Shown piece after piece: positions 56,201-61,804 of a stretch of 64,000 bases of DNA. Position numbers and translations under genes: made by a program. A model generated the notes under the pieces. That model did not search any database. It saw only the letters and a list, made by a program, of their open reading frames with translations, and was not told where the DNA came from. Position 1 is the first letter of the stretch. The number at the start of each line of letters is the position of its first letter. This DNA is from Seriola aureovittata (taxonomy: Eukaryota; Chordata; Actinopteri; Carangiformes; Carangidae), in the NCBI RefSeq assembly GCF_021018895.1, contig NC_079377.1:11290501-11354500 (forward strand). Reading direction: 5' to 3'.

Positions 56201-58973
56201 TGGATGAAAGCTATGTTGCAGCTGCTGGGCCGACCAGTTGATCACCAGCTGATTGCTGGAAAACAGTTGGATGCATTTCACCTCAGAACTGGATGAAGAG
56301 TGGAGACTAAGGACACCAGAGGAGTACAAGGAAGGGACTGGTGTCGAGGCCAGTAGTTTATGAGAGTTTTTGTGACTGGGCCTGGCATTTAGAGGATGCA
56401 GTGAAGAGATATCGAGCAAAACGCGATGATCTGGAGTATGAAGACGGGATGGCATTTTTAGACCTCCTGAATGGGCGCCTATATCCAGTTACTGAATACA
56501 GAGTTACTCCCCCCTCTCTCCCTCCCTTTCTCTCTCTCAGCCCAACCGGTCGAGGCAGATGGCTGCCCACCTTGAGTCTGGTTCCCTTTTCCCATCAAAA
56601 GGGAGTTTTTCCTCTCTGCTGTCGCGCAGTGCTCGCTCATGGTGGGAACTGTTGGGTTTTCTTGGTGATGGGGTGGTCACTGATCTGGGCTTAATGTGAA
56701 CTGTGCTCAATAATCAATAATAAAACAATAATAAAAAACAAATGAATGTGTGATGTATTATTTTCATTTATTTGCTTTTATTTTATACATTTTCTTGAGA
56801 ATTTTTGGATACGAAAAATGCTTGAAAACTCATTTATGGAATAAGATCAAAACTATGATGTACTACTTAACTACTTAAATTGCTTTACATTAAATACAAG
56901 GAATAAAAGTAATAAATCAAAAACCTGAAACTAAACCAAAATAAAATATATATATCTGCTAGCGGCAATTATCGGGGTCCAAGCAGCTCGCAAGCATTTA
57001 AATACCACATGTACGAATTTTGAGACCTAATAAAGTCTCAAAATTAAAGCCTCAGCTCAAAAAACAACAACAAAAAAACCTCTAGTTTAGTTGTTGCAAA
57101 CCTGGACGTCACAAGATGAATCTGGAGGTCCTCAAGATGATTCACAGGACAGGCTGAAAAGAAAAAATTTTGTTCTGCTACTCAAATTAGGATTCTTTTA
57201 TCTGACTTCTCTTTGAACTTGTTTCTTGTGAAATCCTGGAAGGTTTTACCTCGTTGCGCCTTTAACAGTTACTCAAATGATAGAATTTTTTATTAAAATT
57301 GATTTGGTCACAACACACTGCACTCTGAACCAAAAACCCCAGCTTTACTTCAACATTAGAGACCTGGAACATGCAGAGACAAAAAATGTAAAATGAAATA
57401 AAATCAAACAAACTATGAAAAGCATGTAACAAAAAATAAAATAATTAAATCTAAGAAATACTAGTTAATTTGTGCTGGATTTTAGGGTCATTAAATGAAA
57501 ATCCATGCTGCTCTGAGAGGCTTATAGAAGAAAGAGTCTTTCATATTCAGCTTGTAGATTAGCTTTTATTTTTTAAAGCCTTCAAGATAGAGATGAGCAG
57601 AATTTTGCATGTTGCTCACAATGTTTAAATATTACATTAAAAAAATATAGTAATGTGTCTCTCCAAAACAATGTCCTTGTAACTGTTATTGCTGTGAACA
57701 GGTTACATTGAAACTAGTTTCTACTGTACAAATAAGTGCACTGAGTCTGTATTACTAGACTGCTGTTTTATTTCTTCCTGCAGGAGACTTTTTCTGCCTC
57801 TCCTTGAAATCTGGGTTTGTCCAGCTGCGGTTCAATCTGGGAGACGGCACCCACATGCTGCAGTCCGTTGGGCGAGTGGACTCGCGCGGCAGGACCTGGC
57901 ACACGGTGAAGGCTGGCCGAATTGGACAGCAAGGCTTCCTCAGTCTGGATAATGAAGAGGTTATAGAGAATGTGACTGAAGGGATGACCACCCTCGATGT
58001 CGCTACAGACATCTTCGTCGGAGGTGTGTCCACTCTGAGTTTCGTCTCCACGGATGCAACCGAAGGGGAGCCAATGGGCTTCACTGGCGGGCTAAGAGAA
58101 CTTATAGTCAACGGTCAAGAGCTTGGGTTAACAGAGGTGGGGGCAGTAGGTGGAGCAAACATAGGGGACTGGGATGGGACGGCCTGTGGGTACAAGGTGT
58201 GCCAAAATGGAGGTCACTGCAGGGCAGCGAGTCACTCATTCACATGTATATGCCCACCACCATGGACTGGCTCTGTGTGCAACCAGTCTGTCAGCTGTGC
58301 AAACAACATGTGCATACACGGCTCCTTGTGCGCTCCATTCAATATGACCTCATACCGCTGCATGTGCCCCTTAGGACTGGGAGGGAGGTACTGTGACACA
58401 GAAATATCCATAGACACACTAAAGTTTGTGGGAAACTCGTTTGTTAGATACTGGGACCCGAGATACAACGTGAGAAATTTAAAATACACACAGGTTTCTT
58501 TCAGCTTCCGCACAAGCTCAAATGCGAGTCTGATCATGTGGATGGGAAAGGCAGAGCACGAAGATGACGACTACCTCGCAATTGGACTCGAGAGTGGCCA
58601 CCTGAAAATTGCAGTCAATCTCGGAGAGAGACTTTCCCTCCCATTAACTTTCAGAAATCTTACACTGTGCTGCAACAAATGGCATAATGTCTCCCTATCA
58701 CTAAACAGCACTGTCATTCAGGTGTTCCTGAATAGTACCAGAATCCTTTTTGAAGATGTGGACCCATTTGAGCGCTATGTGGCCTTAAACTATGGGGGTC
58801 AACTTTATTTTGGAGGGTTCGAATTACACAGAAACATATCGGTTGTCACTTCTGGGTTGTTTTCAAAGGGCTTTGAAGGAAATCTTAAAAATGTTCATTT
58901 GTTTGAAGATACCAAACCAGTGCTGTTTCTCAAAAATAGTGAAGGTTTTAATGTTCATGAGGGAAATGAATAG
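1175..58973 (+). CDS. eys: EYS (eyes shut homolog), 3' part, 15 coding segments
   Basis: Coding segments: 1175-1325, 1495-1607, 2048-2304, 9692-9853, 20355-20505, 29867-29975, 34110-34333, 44061-44233, 48828-49010, 50100-50266, 51177-51321, 53351-53525, 53778-53950, 54061-54222 and 57784-58973. All introns are GT-AG and the phases agree at every junction, giving one open frame of about 1177 residues. Seen: seven six-cysteine EGF modules alternating with LamG domains (end of one, then four complete). Known: this architecture is the C-terminal half of EYS, a secreted photoreceptor matrix protein of about 2900-3150 residues in zebrafish and human, mutated in human retinitis pigmentosa (RP25) and absent from rodents. 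The neighbour PHF3 supports orthology, since the two are adjacent in human. The N-terminal EGF array and promoter lie left of the window. Other secreted EGF/LamG proteins (agrin, crumbs, perlecan) are less likely given this domain order and the synteny. Confidence 0.95.
1495..1607 (+). CDS. eys: EYS exon: LamG domain, C-terminal end
   Basis: The acceptor is CCCATTAG after a 25-T tract (1462-1486), and the donor is AG|GTAAAA. It encodes the canonical LamG ending: Y-T-G-C-I-E-I-I-E-M-N-N, then a G-R-N-I-D-Q-C motif. Phase is 0 at entry and 2 at exit. It completes the LamG domain begun in the preceding exon. Confidence 0.9.
2048..2304 (+). CDS. eys: EYS exon: Thr/Ser-rich linker plus EGF domain
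   Basis: The acceptor is TTTTACAG and the donor AAAG|GTAGGC. The first ~40 residues are strongly Thr/Ser/Pro-rich (for example T-T-P-D-T-M-N-T-T-T), which looks like an O-glycosylated spacer. A six-cysteine EGF-like module follows, with C-R-N-G-G-T-C and ending F-T-G-T-F-C. It joins the preceding LamG to the next one. Phase is 2 at entry and 1 at exit. Confidence 0.93.
2376..2412. repeat. (AC)n microsatellite
   Basis: Dinucleotide AC tract with one T interruption, 72 bp downstream of the EGF exon donor. Confidence 0.95.
6007..6266. repeat. Teleost dispersed repeat with GTACTTTTACT / TTCCACCACCTAG ends
   Basis: The left side has AGTACTTTTACTGAAGTACT and a later ACTTGTACTTGACTGCAGTA. The right end is AAGTAAAGGATTTGAG followed by TCATTCCACCACC. 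I recognise this as a degenerate copy of a very common short repeat of fish genomes with matching termini, probably a non-autonomous DNA transposon. The class is recalled, not tested. Confidence 0.6.
7316..7603. repeat. Dispersed repeat, copy A (pairs with 45062-45331)
   Basis: It shares long near-identical blocks with 45062-45331: AGCATCAAACTTCATTCCTT, then AAGAGCTGTCTCCAG, then GTTAGCATGCTAACCAGCTA, then TCTTGTAAACGCAA. The blocks occur in the same order and orientation. The family is unclassified, and no ORF is seen. Confidence 0.8.
9692..9853 (+). CDS. eys: EYS exon: LamG domain, first part
   Basis: The acceptor is AAATCTCCAG and the donor ACA|GTGAGT. It encodes the opening strands of a LamG domain: F-D-G-T-S-Y-L-E-L, later L-Y-L-T-V-K-T-R-S-A-Q-G-T. 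Phase is 1 at entry and 1 at exit. The next exon supplies the following strands. Confidence 0.93.
10480..10815. mobile_element. Palindromic non-autonomous element (MITE-like)
   Basis: The two halves are inverted copies. GGTAAATATGAA on the left mirrors TTCATATTCACTG on the right, and AAGCATAAAGACAGG mirrors CCAGTCTTTATGC. The right end has ATAAGCCTATTTCCCAAAAT followed by GTCAAACTATT. I recognise these motifs from an abundant teleost inverted-repeat element. The centre holds a 14-G run (10602-10615). It has no coding capacity and the arms have diverged. Confidence 0.7.
10602..10615. repeat. Poly-G tract (14 G)
   Basis: Uninterrupted G run between the arms of the palindromic element. Confidence 0.95.
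12580..13695 (-). mobile_element. Decayed Tc1-like DNA transposon
   Basis: Read on the - strand, 13374-13625 begins M-A-R-G-K-D and runs on with a G-T-V-T-K-V-T-S-A-F motif and an N-R-V-G-N-C-G-R-R-R motif. This is the helix-turn-helix DNA-binding region of a Tc1/mariner transposase. A later frame near 12830-12930 carries W-P-S-H-S-P-G-H-N-P-V-E-Y-L-W, the block around the last catalytic acidic residues of Tc1 transposases. Frameshifts separate these blocks and much of the catalytic core cannot be read, so the copy is inactive. Boundaries are approximate and I could not define terminal inverted repeats. Confidence 0.88.
13797..13872. repeat. (GT)n microsatellite, about 38 units
   Basis: Uninterrupted GT dinucleotide tract of 76 bp, about 100 bp from the Tc1-like remnant. 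Confidence 0.97.
15137..15312. repeat. Purine-rich (GA)n tract followed by G-rich cluster
   Basis: 15137-15215 is mostly GAGA/AGAG repeats. 15288-15312 has runs of 7, 2, 7 and 6 G separated by single A. Low-complexity sequence; open frames across it are compositional artefacts. Confidence 0.9.
16548..16890. repeat. Teleost dispersed repeat, retro-like fragment
   Basis: Blocks such as GGTAGGTCTTCAGCTGGGAC, TTTTCAGTCTTGAGCG, TACTGTGGAGCAAGATTATT and GGAAGCCAGTGTAGGGAC match a repeat I recognise from many fish genomes. Class unassigned. A related fragment lies at 17565-17790, sharing TGTACTGTGGAGCAAGG-like and GAAGCCA(A/G)TG blocks. Confidence 0.65.
17565..17790. repeat. Second, shorter copy of the same repeat family
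   Basis: It contains GATGTACTGTGGAGCAAGG, a GCAGGGTTTTGCAGAC-like block and CCAGGAAGCCAATGCAGAG. Same order and orientation as in 16548-16890, but with a different preceding segment. Confidence 0.6.
20355..20505 (+). CDS. eys: EYS exon: LamG domain, second part
   Basis: The acceptor is CAAATACAG and the donor CCG|GTAAGA. It encodes F-G-D-R-F-L-H-V-F-L-Q-D-G-A-P-V-A-K-L-G, the typical LamG strand pair, then an N-I-N-N-N-R-W-M-P-I-T-I-R ending. It lies in a long intron between exons of phase 1 and phase 2, and its 151-bp length is exactly what restores the frame. It has no internal ATG, so a simple ORF search misses it. Confidence 0.93.
22994..23021. repeat. (AC)n microsatellite
   Basis: Short AC tract with a GCACG end. 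Confidence 0.93.
24535..24549. repeat. Poly-C tract (15 C)
   Basis: Uninterrupted C run. Such runs are prone to length errors in assembly. Confidence 0.93.
29867..29975 (+). CDS. eys: EYS exon: LamG domain, third part
   Basis: The acceptor is CTCTCAACAG and the donor GAG|GTAAGC. It encodes R-Y-N-L-P-V-G-K-Q-G-G-S-C-M-I-E-I-A then a short acidic stretch. The cysteine corresponds to the conserved LamG C-x-A/I-x-I strand. Phase is 2 at entry and 0 at exit. Confidence 0.93.
30184..30222. repeat. Retroelement-like 3' tail fragment
   Basis: The block GAGATAATGTATGTTGTGAT followed by TCGGCGCTATACAAT resembles the widespread fish repeat tail that reads toward GGCGCTATATAAATAAA. Short fragment; class inferred from recall. 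Confidence 0.55.
30604..30637. repeat. (CCCCA)n tract
   Basis: Four to five CCCCA units then longer C runs. On the - strand this gives repeated G4 runs with potential to form a quadruplex. Confidence 0.9.
31770..31855. repeat. Dispersed-repeat tail fragment
   Basis: Contains GATTGTAAAGCCCTGTGAGG, CAAATTTGTGATGTGAGGCT and ATATGAATAAAATTAAGTGA, matching a recurrent fish repeat tail that ends in an A-rich, GAATTGAATT-like sequence. Confidence 0.6.
32925..33130. repeat. Degenerate dispersed repeat (probable)
   Basis: GGTAGACATCATCAGTGTAA and GCAAGGACTGATCCTTGACC resemble another segment of the same fish repeat family as 16548-16890. Highly diverged. Confidence 0.4.
34110..34333 (+). CDS. eys: EYS exon: LamG end plus start of EGF
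   Basis: The acceptor TTTTTTTGTAG follows a T-rich tract; the donor is CAG|GTACTA. It encodes F-L-G-D-M, then R-F-I-G-C-I-R-E-L-Q-V-N (LamG closing strands) and G-R-N-I-K-N-C. It ends inside an EGF module at C-R-N-G-G-T-C. Phase is 0 at entry and 2 at exit; the EGF is completed by the next exon. Confidence 0.95.
38157..38242. repeat. (CA)n microsatellite
   Basis: CA tract of about 86 bp with T interruptions at about 38211 and 38241. Confidence 0.97.
42704..42970. repeat. Teleost dispersed repeat (CATCCA...ATTTTCTA type)
   Basis: Blocks include CACCCATCTATACATTTTCT, CACATTCACACTTACATTCG, GAGCAATTTAGACTGTCACC and GGGAGGAAACTGGAGCATCT followed by GGAGGAAAACCCACGCAC. They occur in the order of a very common fish repeat I recognise. 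A GT run and G run (42891-42915) interrupt it. Class unassigned. Confidence 0.7.
44061..44233 (+). CDS. eys: EYS exon: end of EGF plus second EGF
   Basis: The acceptor is ACACGTTTAG and the donor AAC|GTGAGT. It completes the first EGF (D-W-F-C-E-C-P-P-L-Y-T-G-R-L-C) and encodes a second with six cysteines (A-C-E-R-N-P-C-G-H-G-A-T-C through G-L-L-C). Phase is 2 at entry and 1 at exit. Confidence 0.95.
45062..45331. repeat. Dispersed repeat, copy B (pairs with 7316-7603)
   Basis: Same ordered blocks and orientation as copy A, 38 kb away, with small indels between them. Family unclassified. Confidence 0.8.
45639..45762. repeat. Teleost TTAGCATG-rich dispersed repeat fragment
   Basis: Contains GGTAAACATTTCACCTGCTA, CGTCAGCATGTTACCATTGT and repeated GTTAGCATGCTTATGTTAGC blocks, then TAGAGCCTCACC. 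I recognise this as a recurrent fish intronic repeat. Confidence 0.6.
47971..47991. repeat. (AC)n microsatellite
   Basis: Short uninterrupted AC tract. Confidence 0.93.
48324..48356. repeat. (AC)n microsatellite, interrupted
   Basis: AC tract with G interruptions. Confidence 0.9.
48828..49010 (+). CDS. eys: EYS exon: LamG domain, first part
   Basis: The acceptor is TGTTTTGCAG and the donor CAAG|GTGAGC. It opens the third LamG of the window: N-I-T-R-A-R-F-S-G-S-D-E-F-G-Y, then F-Y-E-F-K-L-K-F-T-L and D-N-L-I-L-F-A-G. It contains N-I-T and N-S-S glycosylation sequons. Phase is 1 at entry and 1 at exit. Confidence 0.95.
49011..50099. other. EYS intron (1.1 kb)
   Basis: It contains a poly-A run near 49580-49600. 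Nothing else recognisable is seen. Confidence 0.7.
50100..50266 (+). CDS. eys: EYS exon: LamG domain, second part
   Basis: The acceptor is TGTTTTGCAG and the donor AAG|GTGATT. It encodes G-N-D-G-D-D-F-L-V-L-G-I-R-N-G, H-K-F-N-L-G-S-G and a W-L-K end, the central LamG strands. Phase is 1 at entry and 0 at exit. Confidence 0.95.
50267..51176. other. EYS intron (0.9 kb)
   Basis: I see no repeat or coding signal in this intron. Confidence 0.7.
51177..51321 (+). CDS. eys: EYS exon: LamG domain, third part
   Basis: The acceptor is TTTCTTAG and the donor CAGG|GTAAGA. It encodes L-D-G-Q-R-N-R-T-G-S-S-P-G, then L-F-V-G-G-Y-N and F-R-H-G-F-Q-G, the V-G-G strand and approach to the closing G-C. Phase is 0 at entry and 1 at exit. 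Confidence 0.95.
51521..51540. repeat. (CA)n microsatellite
   Basis: Ten CA units. Confidence 0.93.
52321..52375. repeat. 11-bp minisatellite, five perfect copies
   Basis: Unit CTGTTTTCATG repeated five times without mismatch; a partial sixth unit follows (C-G-G variant). Confidence 0.95.
53351..53525 (+). CDS. eys: EYS exon: LamG end plus start of EGF
   Basis: The acceptor is TTTTCGAAG, weak in pyrimidines close to the AG; the donor is GTA|GTAAGT. It encodes G-C-I-F-D-V-Q-F-R, the closing LamG strand, then G-Q-C and an EGF start ending at C-R-N-G-G-T-C-V-D. Phase is 1 at entry and 2 at exit. Confidence 0.94.
53778..53950 (+). CDS. eys: EYS exon: end of EGF plus second EGF
   Basis: The acceptor is CGTCTGCAG and the donor CAAG|GTTGCA (non-consensus at +4/+5). 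It encodes Y-C-Q-C-P-F-G-W-K-G-A-L-C, then a second EGF from V-C-D-V-E-H to G-L-Y-C with six cysteines. The intron upstream is about 250 bp and the one downstream 110 bp. Confidence 0.94.
54061..54222 (+). CDS. eys: EYS exon: LamG domain, first part
   Basis: The acceptor is GCCTGTTCAG and the donor GCAG|GTGAGG. It encodes F-F-S-G-N-L-S-S-W, then L-Q-L-Q-F-Q-P-L-S-P-E-G-I-L-V-Y, the opening strands of the fourth LamG. Phase is 1 at entry and 1 at exit. Confidence 0.95.
54786..54825. repeat. 40-bp direct repeat, left copy
   Basis: Identical over 40 bp to 56970-57009; it begins TATCGGGGTCCAAGCAGCTC. Similarity continues a little on both sides (GC(C/T)AG(T/C)GGCAA upstream). Confidence 0.93.
55677..56515 (+). 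pseudogene. HIPK-like protein kinase pseudogene fragment
   Basis: Intact blocks of a CMGC-group kinase catalytic domain appear in order but in shifting frames: V-A-I-K (beta-3 lysine, 55684-55695), M-L-D-A-V-T-A-C-D-P-D-K-K-N-I and S-C-L-A-F-E-M-L-D (55718-55925). Then come T-D-L-K-P-G-N (catalytic loop, 55954-55974), D-F-G (56023-56031), A-P-E (56088-56096) and F-C-D-W-A-W-H-L-E-D-A-V-K-R-Y (about 56365-56410). The catalytic-loop His/Tyr position reads Tyr and the D-K-P-E/D-N acidic site reads Gly. There are at least four frame changes and several stops. The sequence resembles the HIPK-like kinases expanded in teleosts. No intron interrupts it, and the N-lobe before V-A-I-K is missing. It is probably a 5'-truncated processed copy, and is non-coding now. 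Confidence 0.87.
56541..56745 (+). repeat. Teleost retroelement-like 3' tail
   Basis: It has GGTCGAGGCAGATGGCTGCC, TCAAAAGGGAGTTTTTCCTC and CTCATGGTGGGAACTGTTGG, the hallmark of a very common fish repeat tail, then an A-rich AATAATAAAACAATAATAAA end. It starts within about 30 bp of the end of the kinase pseudogene. Confidence 0.75.
56970..57009. repeat. 40-bp direct repeat, right copy
   Basis: Perfect match to 54786-54825. A perfect 11-bp-stem hairpin (57016-57045) follows directly. Confidence 0.93.
57016..57045. repeat. Perfect 11-bp-stem hairpin
   Basis: AATTTTGAGAC, an 8-nt loop (CTAATAAA), then GTCTCAAAATT. Possibly a transposon terminus. Confidence 0.85.
57784..58973 (+). CDS. eys: EYS terminal exon: LamG, EGF, EGF, LamG, stop
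   Basis: The acceptor is TTCCTGCAG. This 1190-bp exon completes the fourth LamG (G-D-F-F-C-L-S-L-K-S-G, F-V-G-G and F-T-G-G-L-R-E-L motifs). It then encodes two six-cysteine EGFs (A-C-G-Y-K-V-C-Q-N-G-G-H-C and S-C-A-N-N-M-C-I-H-G) and the final LamG (S-L-I-M-W-M-G, D-Y-L-A-I-G-L-E-S-G, F-G-G-F, G-F-E-G-N-L-K-N). The protein ends F-N-V-H-E-G-N-E before TAG. The last LamG has several N-x-S/T sequons. An uninterrupted large last exon is consistent with the vertebrate gene. Confidence 0.97.
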
Positions 58974-59433
58974 TGGTGAAGATGTAACTCCCTGCATTTA
59001 CAATACCTGGAAAAAAAGCTTCTATGGTGTTTTATAATGCCCTGGTAGTGCTACACACTTGTCTGTAAGGAGACTTGTGTACCACTTGGCAAAAATTAGG
59101 TTCCAGTTTTTTAAGAGAAAGTTCACACTAAACTATATTTTACAACATGCTTCCTCAACACTTCATAGCTCAGGTTTCATTTTACTTTTTTATGGGTTGT
59201 GGAGATTTTACTCATATGGGTACATTGTCTGAATCAGAACTCTGTAAAAGGACAAATTTCAACAATCAAATAACATGAATTCAAGTCCTTTATGTCTGAT
59301 TCCTTGGCAAACACTAGTGTTTTTTTAGATAACAACTTTACTGTCTAAAATCATTGTAATAGTACAATTTGAATCCAGTATCCAAGTGGTTTTTACCTTT
59401 AATACAAAGACGTGAGAAGTTTTTATAATCAAC

Positions 59434-59439
59434 AATAAA
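59434..59439 (+). promoter_or_regulatory. Candidate EYS poly(A) signal (AATAAA)
   Basis: AATAAA on the + strand, 461 bp past the EYS stop. Alternatives lie at 59771-59776 and 59909-59914. Confidence 0.5.
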
Positions 59440-59450
59440 AAAGGATTAGC

Positions 59451-59456
59451 TTTATT
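59451..59456 (-). promoter_or_regulatory. Candidate PHF3 poly(A) signal (AATAAA)
   Basis: TTTATT on the + strand reads AATAAA on the - strand, about 630 bp past the PHF3 stop, with a TGTA element just upstream. It lies 11 bp from the EYS candidate. Confidence 0.5.
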
Positions 59457-60083
59457 ACGAACTGTACATAAACACACAGTGCAAAGGCACACTTCATCTC
59501 TAATGTATATTACAAGCCAAAATGTACATACTTTTTCAAAAGGAAGTAAGTTTATAAAATATTTAAGCAATTTAAAAGAAATTCAGTTCAGATGAAAGCA
59601 AAGCTGCTGTTTAGATCCATCCTCAGTTAAATGTTTTCTGTTACATTCATTCCAAATGTTTGAACTTAAACTTCTCACCAAATGGTCCACACATGTGTTG
59701 TAAGTTATGAGACTGTGAAAACGCTCACTGATCATTTGTAGTCAGTACAGCAGCTCAATATGAACAGGACAATAAAAGGTTAAAAATTTGAAAATGTTCC
59801 AATACCGAGTTCTTCTTGGTCTGAAAAGAATCCATGATAATCGTCACAGTCCCAACTGAAATGATATCTCATTTTGACTGTACTGTCAATAACATAAAAT
59901 GGAACTTCAATAAAGGAAATGGCATATAAGCTGCAGACCGGTGTATAAAACAACAAACACACACTAGCAGCCAACATAGCTGAAGTGGTTCGAACCAGCT
60001 TAGTGACCAGCAAGCTAACAGTCCCTCTCAGAGCCCTGAATGCTCGCTAGCAGGGCTTAAAAAGCAAAATAAAAGCAACGTAA

Positions 60084-61804
60084 TTATGAGTAACTGTCTT
60101 TTGAACTTCTCCGTCCATTCTCATAATCAGAGTCCCGTCTGTGTCTGTGTCTGTCCCTGTGACGGCTGCTGTGGTCATCGCTGTGGTGCCTCTCTTTCCT
60201 CTTCTCACCGTAACGGTCGTCTGAGTGTCCGTGGTGCCTGCTCCTCTCTCTGTGCTTGTCGTCATGGCTGCGATCATGCTTTTTCTCCCGCTCCCGGTCG
60301 TGATGTCGGCTCTTTTTCCCATGGTGGGAGTCCCTGTGGTGGCCTTGCCTCCCGTGGTGATCTCTGTCCTCTGTGTTACGTGGCCTTTCCCATGGGTCGC
60401 TGTATCGCTCCTCCAGACGCTTGTAGTCTTTGGCCAGGGTTGGAAGTTGCTCAGATGACTGAGAGTAATTCTGAAGCCCAGGAAGAGCATGTGAAGTGCT
60501 ATCCTGAGGCCATGGCGTACTATGATTCTGATCCTGGGTGTTTGGGGTGGGGAAAGTGTTAGGAGGAGGGCCACTTGGGTAGTCATAGCTGCCAAGTACC
60601 TGAGGCTGTTGCTGTTGCAGAGGGAACGGTGCTGCACTGTTGTATGCTGGGAAAGCTGGTGCTGCTTGTGGTCCCTGCACTGCAGGATATAAAGTTGGAG
60701 TTAATGCAGCACCAGTCTGGGACATGCCAGGATCTTCCTTTTCACTAGGAAACGACTGAACAGCACTTTGGTTTTGTCCCTCAGGCTTGTTCTTAGCCTG
60801 AGAAAGCTGTAAATATCCTTGGTGAAATGGTGTAACTGGATCATTTCTACTGCTGCTCAGCACAGGAACAGGTTTAGGACTTGAAGCAGCTGGGTGGCTG
60901 GCTTTATCCTTTTGTAGCACCGTTGTTTTATCGTCAGTCACACTAGAATATGCTGAGGATTTTTTCAATATTCCACTTAAAGGAGGTTTTGAGCTGTTTG
61001 TGTGATCTGAAGCAGCCTGGGATTTTGATTGTGACAAAGAATTCCCTTCAGACGTTCCTTTTTCAGTTTCAGACAAAAGGCCAGCATCGCCTTTGTTTGC
61101 AGTGGCAGCACTGCTAGTTTCAGTCCCACTTGGAGCTGTTGACAAGCTTGCCAGGAACACTTCAGTCGATACATCTGGAGGCTTATCTTTCAGAGAGATG
61201 TGCGCACCATGGGTCACCACTGCAGCATCTTTTCCTGATGAGTTGTTAGCAGTAGATGTATCAGTCAGGCTGGAGAGCTCCGGTTCAGTTTTGGCAGGTT
61301 TAACCTCTTTCTTCTTGATGACAAAACGCTCTCGTGGCGCAGCAGCTGTTGGACTTTTTGAGTTTCCAGTTGATGCCTCTGTTTTCAGAGGTGGTTGGGT
61401 GTCTGCTGTTGTTGCAGGTTTTCCTCCAACATCTGGCAGAGGTGGCAACTCCCCACCCCAGCCTACTAACACACCTGGAAGAAAGCGCAGTGGTTTTTGC
61501 AGTTCCTGATTGTTGGTCTCCTCTGATGCAGATGGTTCTTCAAAAGCCTCTGTAACTGGCTCATCAACATCTTCAGTAGTGTTAAGTGGTTTGTCCTTCT
61601 CCTTTTTGTGCGTAGTAGTCAAGGAAGAGAGGAAAAATTTCTCATCCTCCTCTGTTGCTCTGGTTTCTTTAGTGGAAACAGTGATGGGCTTGATCTCAGG
61701 GATAATCCTCGCAGTTTCATTCATGTCCACAGGAAGGAAATCCTTTTTCGATCTCTGGCGAATTATGAGTCCGAGGAGAAGGTTGGCACGGTTGTTTTCT
61801 AAGC
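60084..61804 (-). CDS. phf3: PHF3 terminal exon: SPOC C-terminus, disordered region, RS/His tail
   Basis: The acceptor on the - strand is TTTGACAG. It starts G-L-E-N-N-R-A-N-L-L-L-G-L-I-I-R-Q-R, the end of the SPOC-linked region. About 400 residues rich in Ser, Pro, Thr, Gln and Lys follow, then a tail of repeated R-H-H-D-R / H-R-D-R / D-D-K-H-R-E-R motifs, ending S-S-K-D-S-Y-S and TAA. The tail suggests a nuclear, RNA- or condensate-associated disordered segment (inference). Confidence 0.95.

Larger units (their letters stand above)
54223..57783. other. Last EYS intron (3.6 kb) with foreign insert
   Basis: It splits the fourth LamG domain. It holds two copies of a 40-bp direct repeat (54786-54825, 56970-57009), AT-rich simple sequence (55500-55676), a HIPK-like kinase pseudogene (55677-56515) and a fish repeat tail (56541-56745). 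It also contains a perfect 11-bp hairpin (57016-57045). Confidence 0.8.
58974..60083. other. Intergenic/3' UTR region between convergent EYS and PHF3
   Basis: 1.1 kb between the two stop codons; it must hold both 3' UTRs. AT-rich, with AATAAA signals on both strands. No other gene or repeat is seen. Confidence 0.8.
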
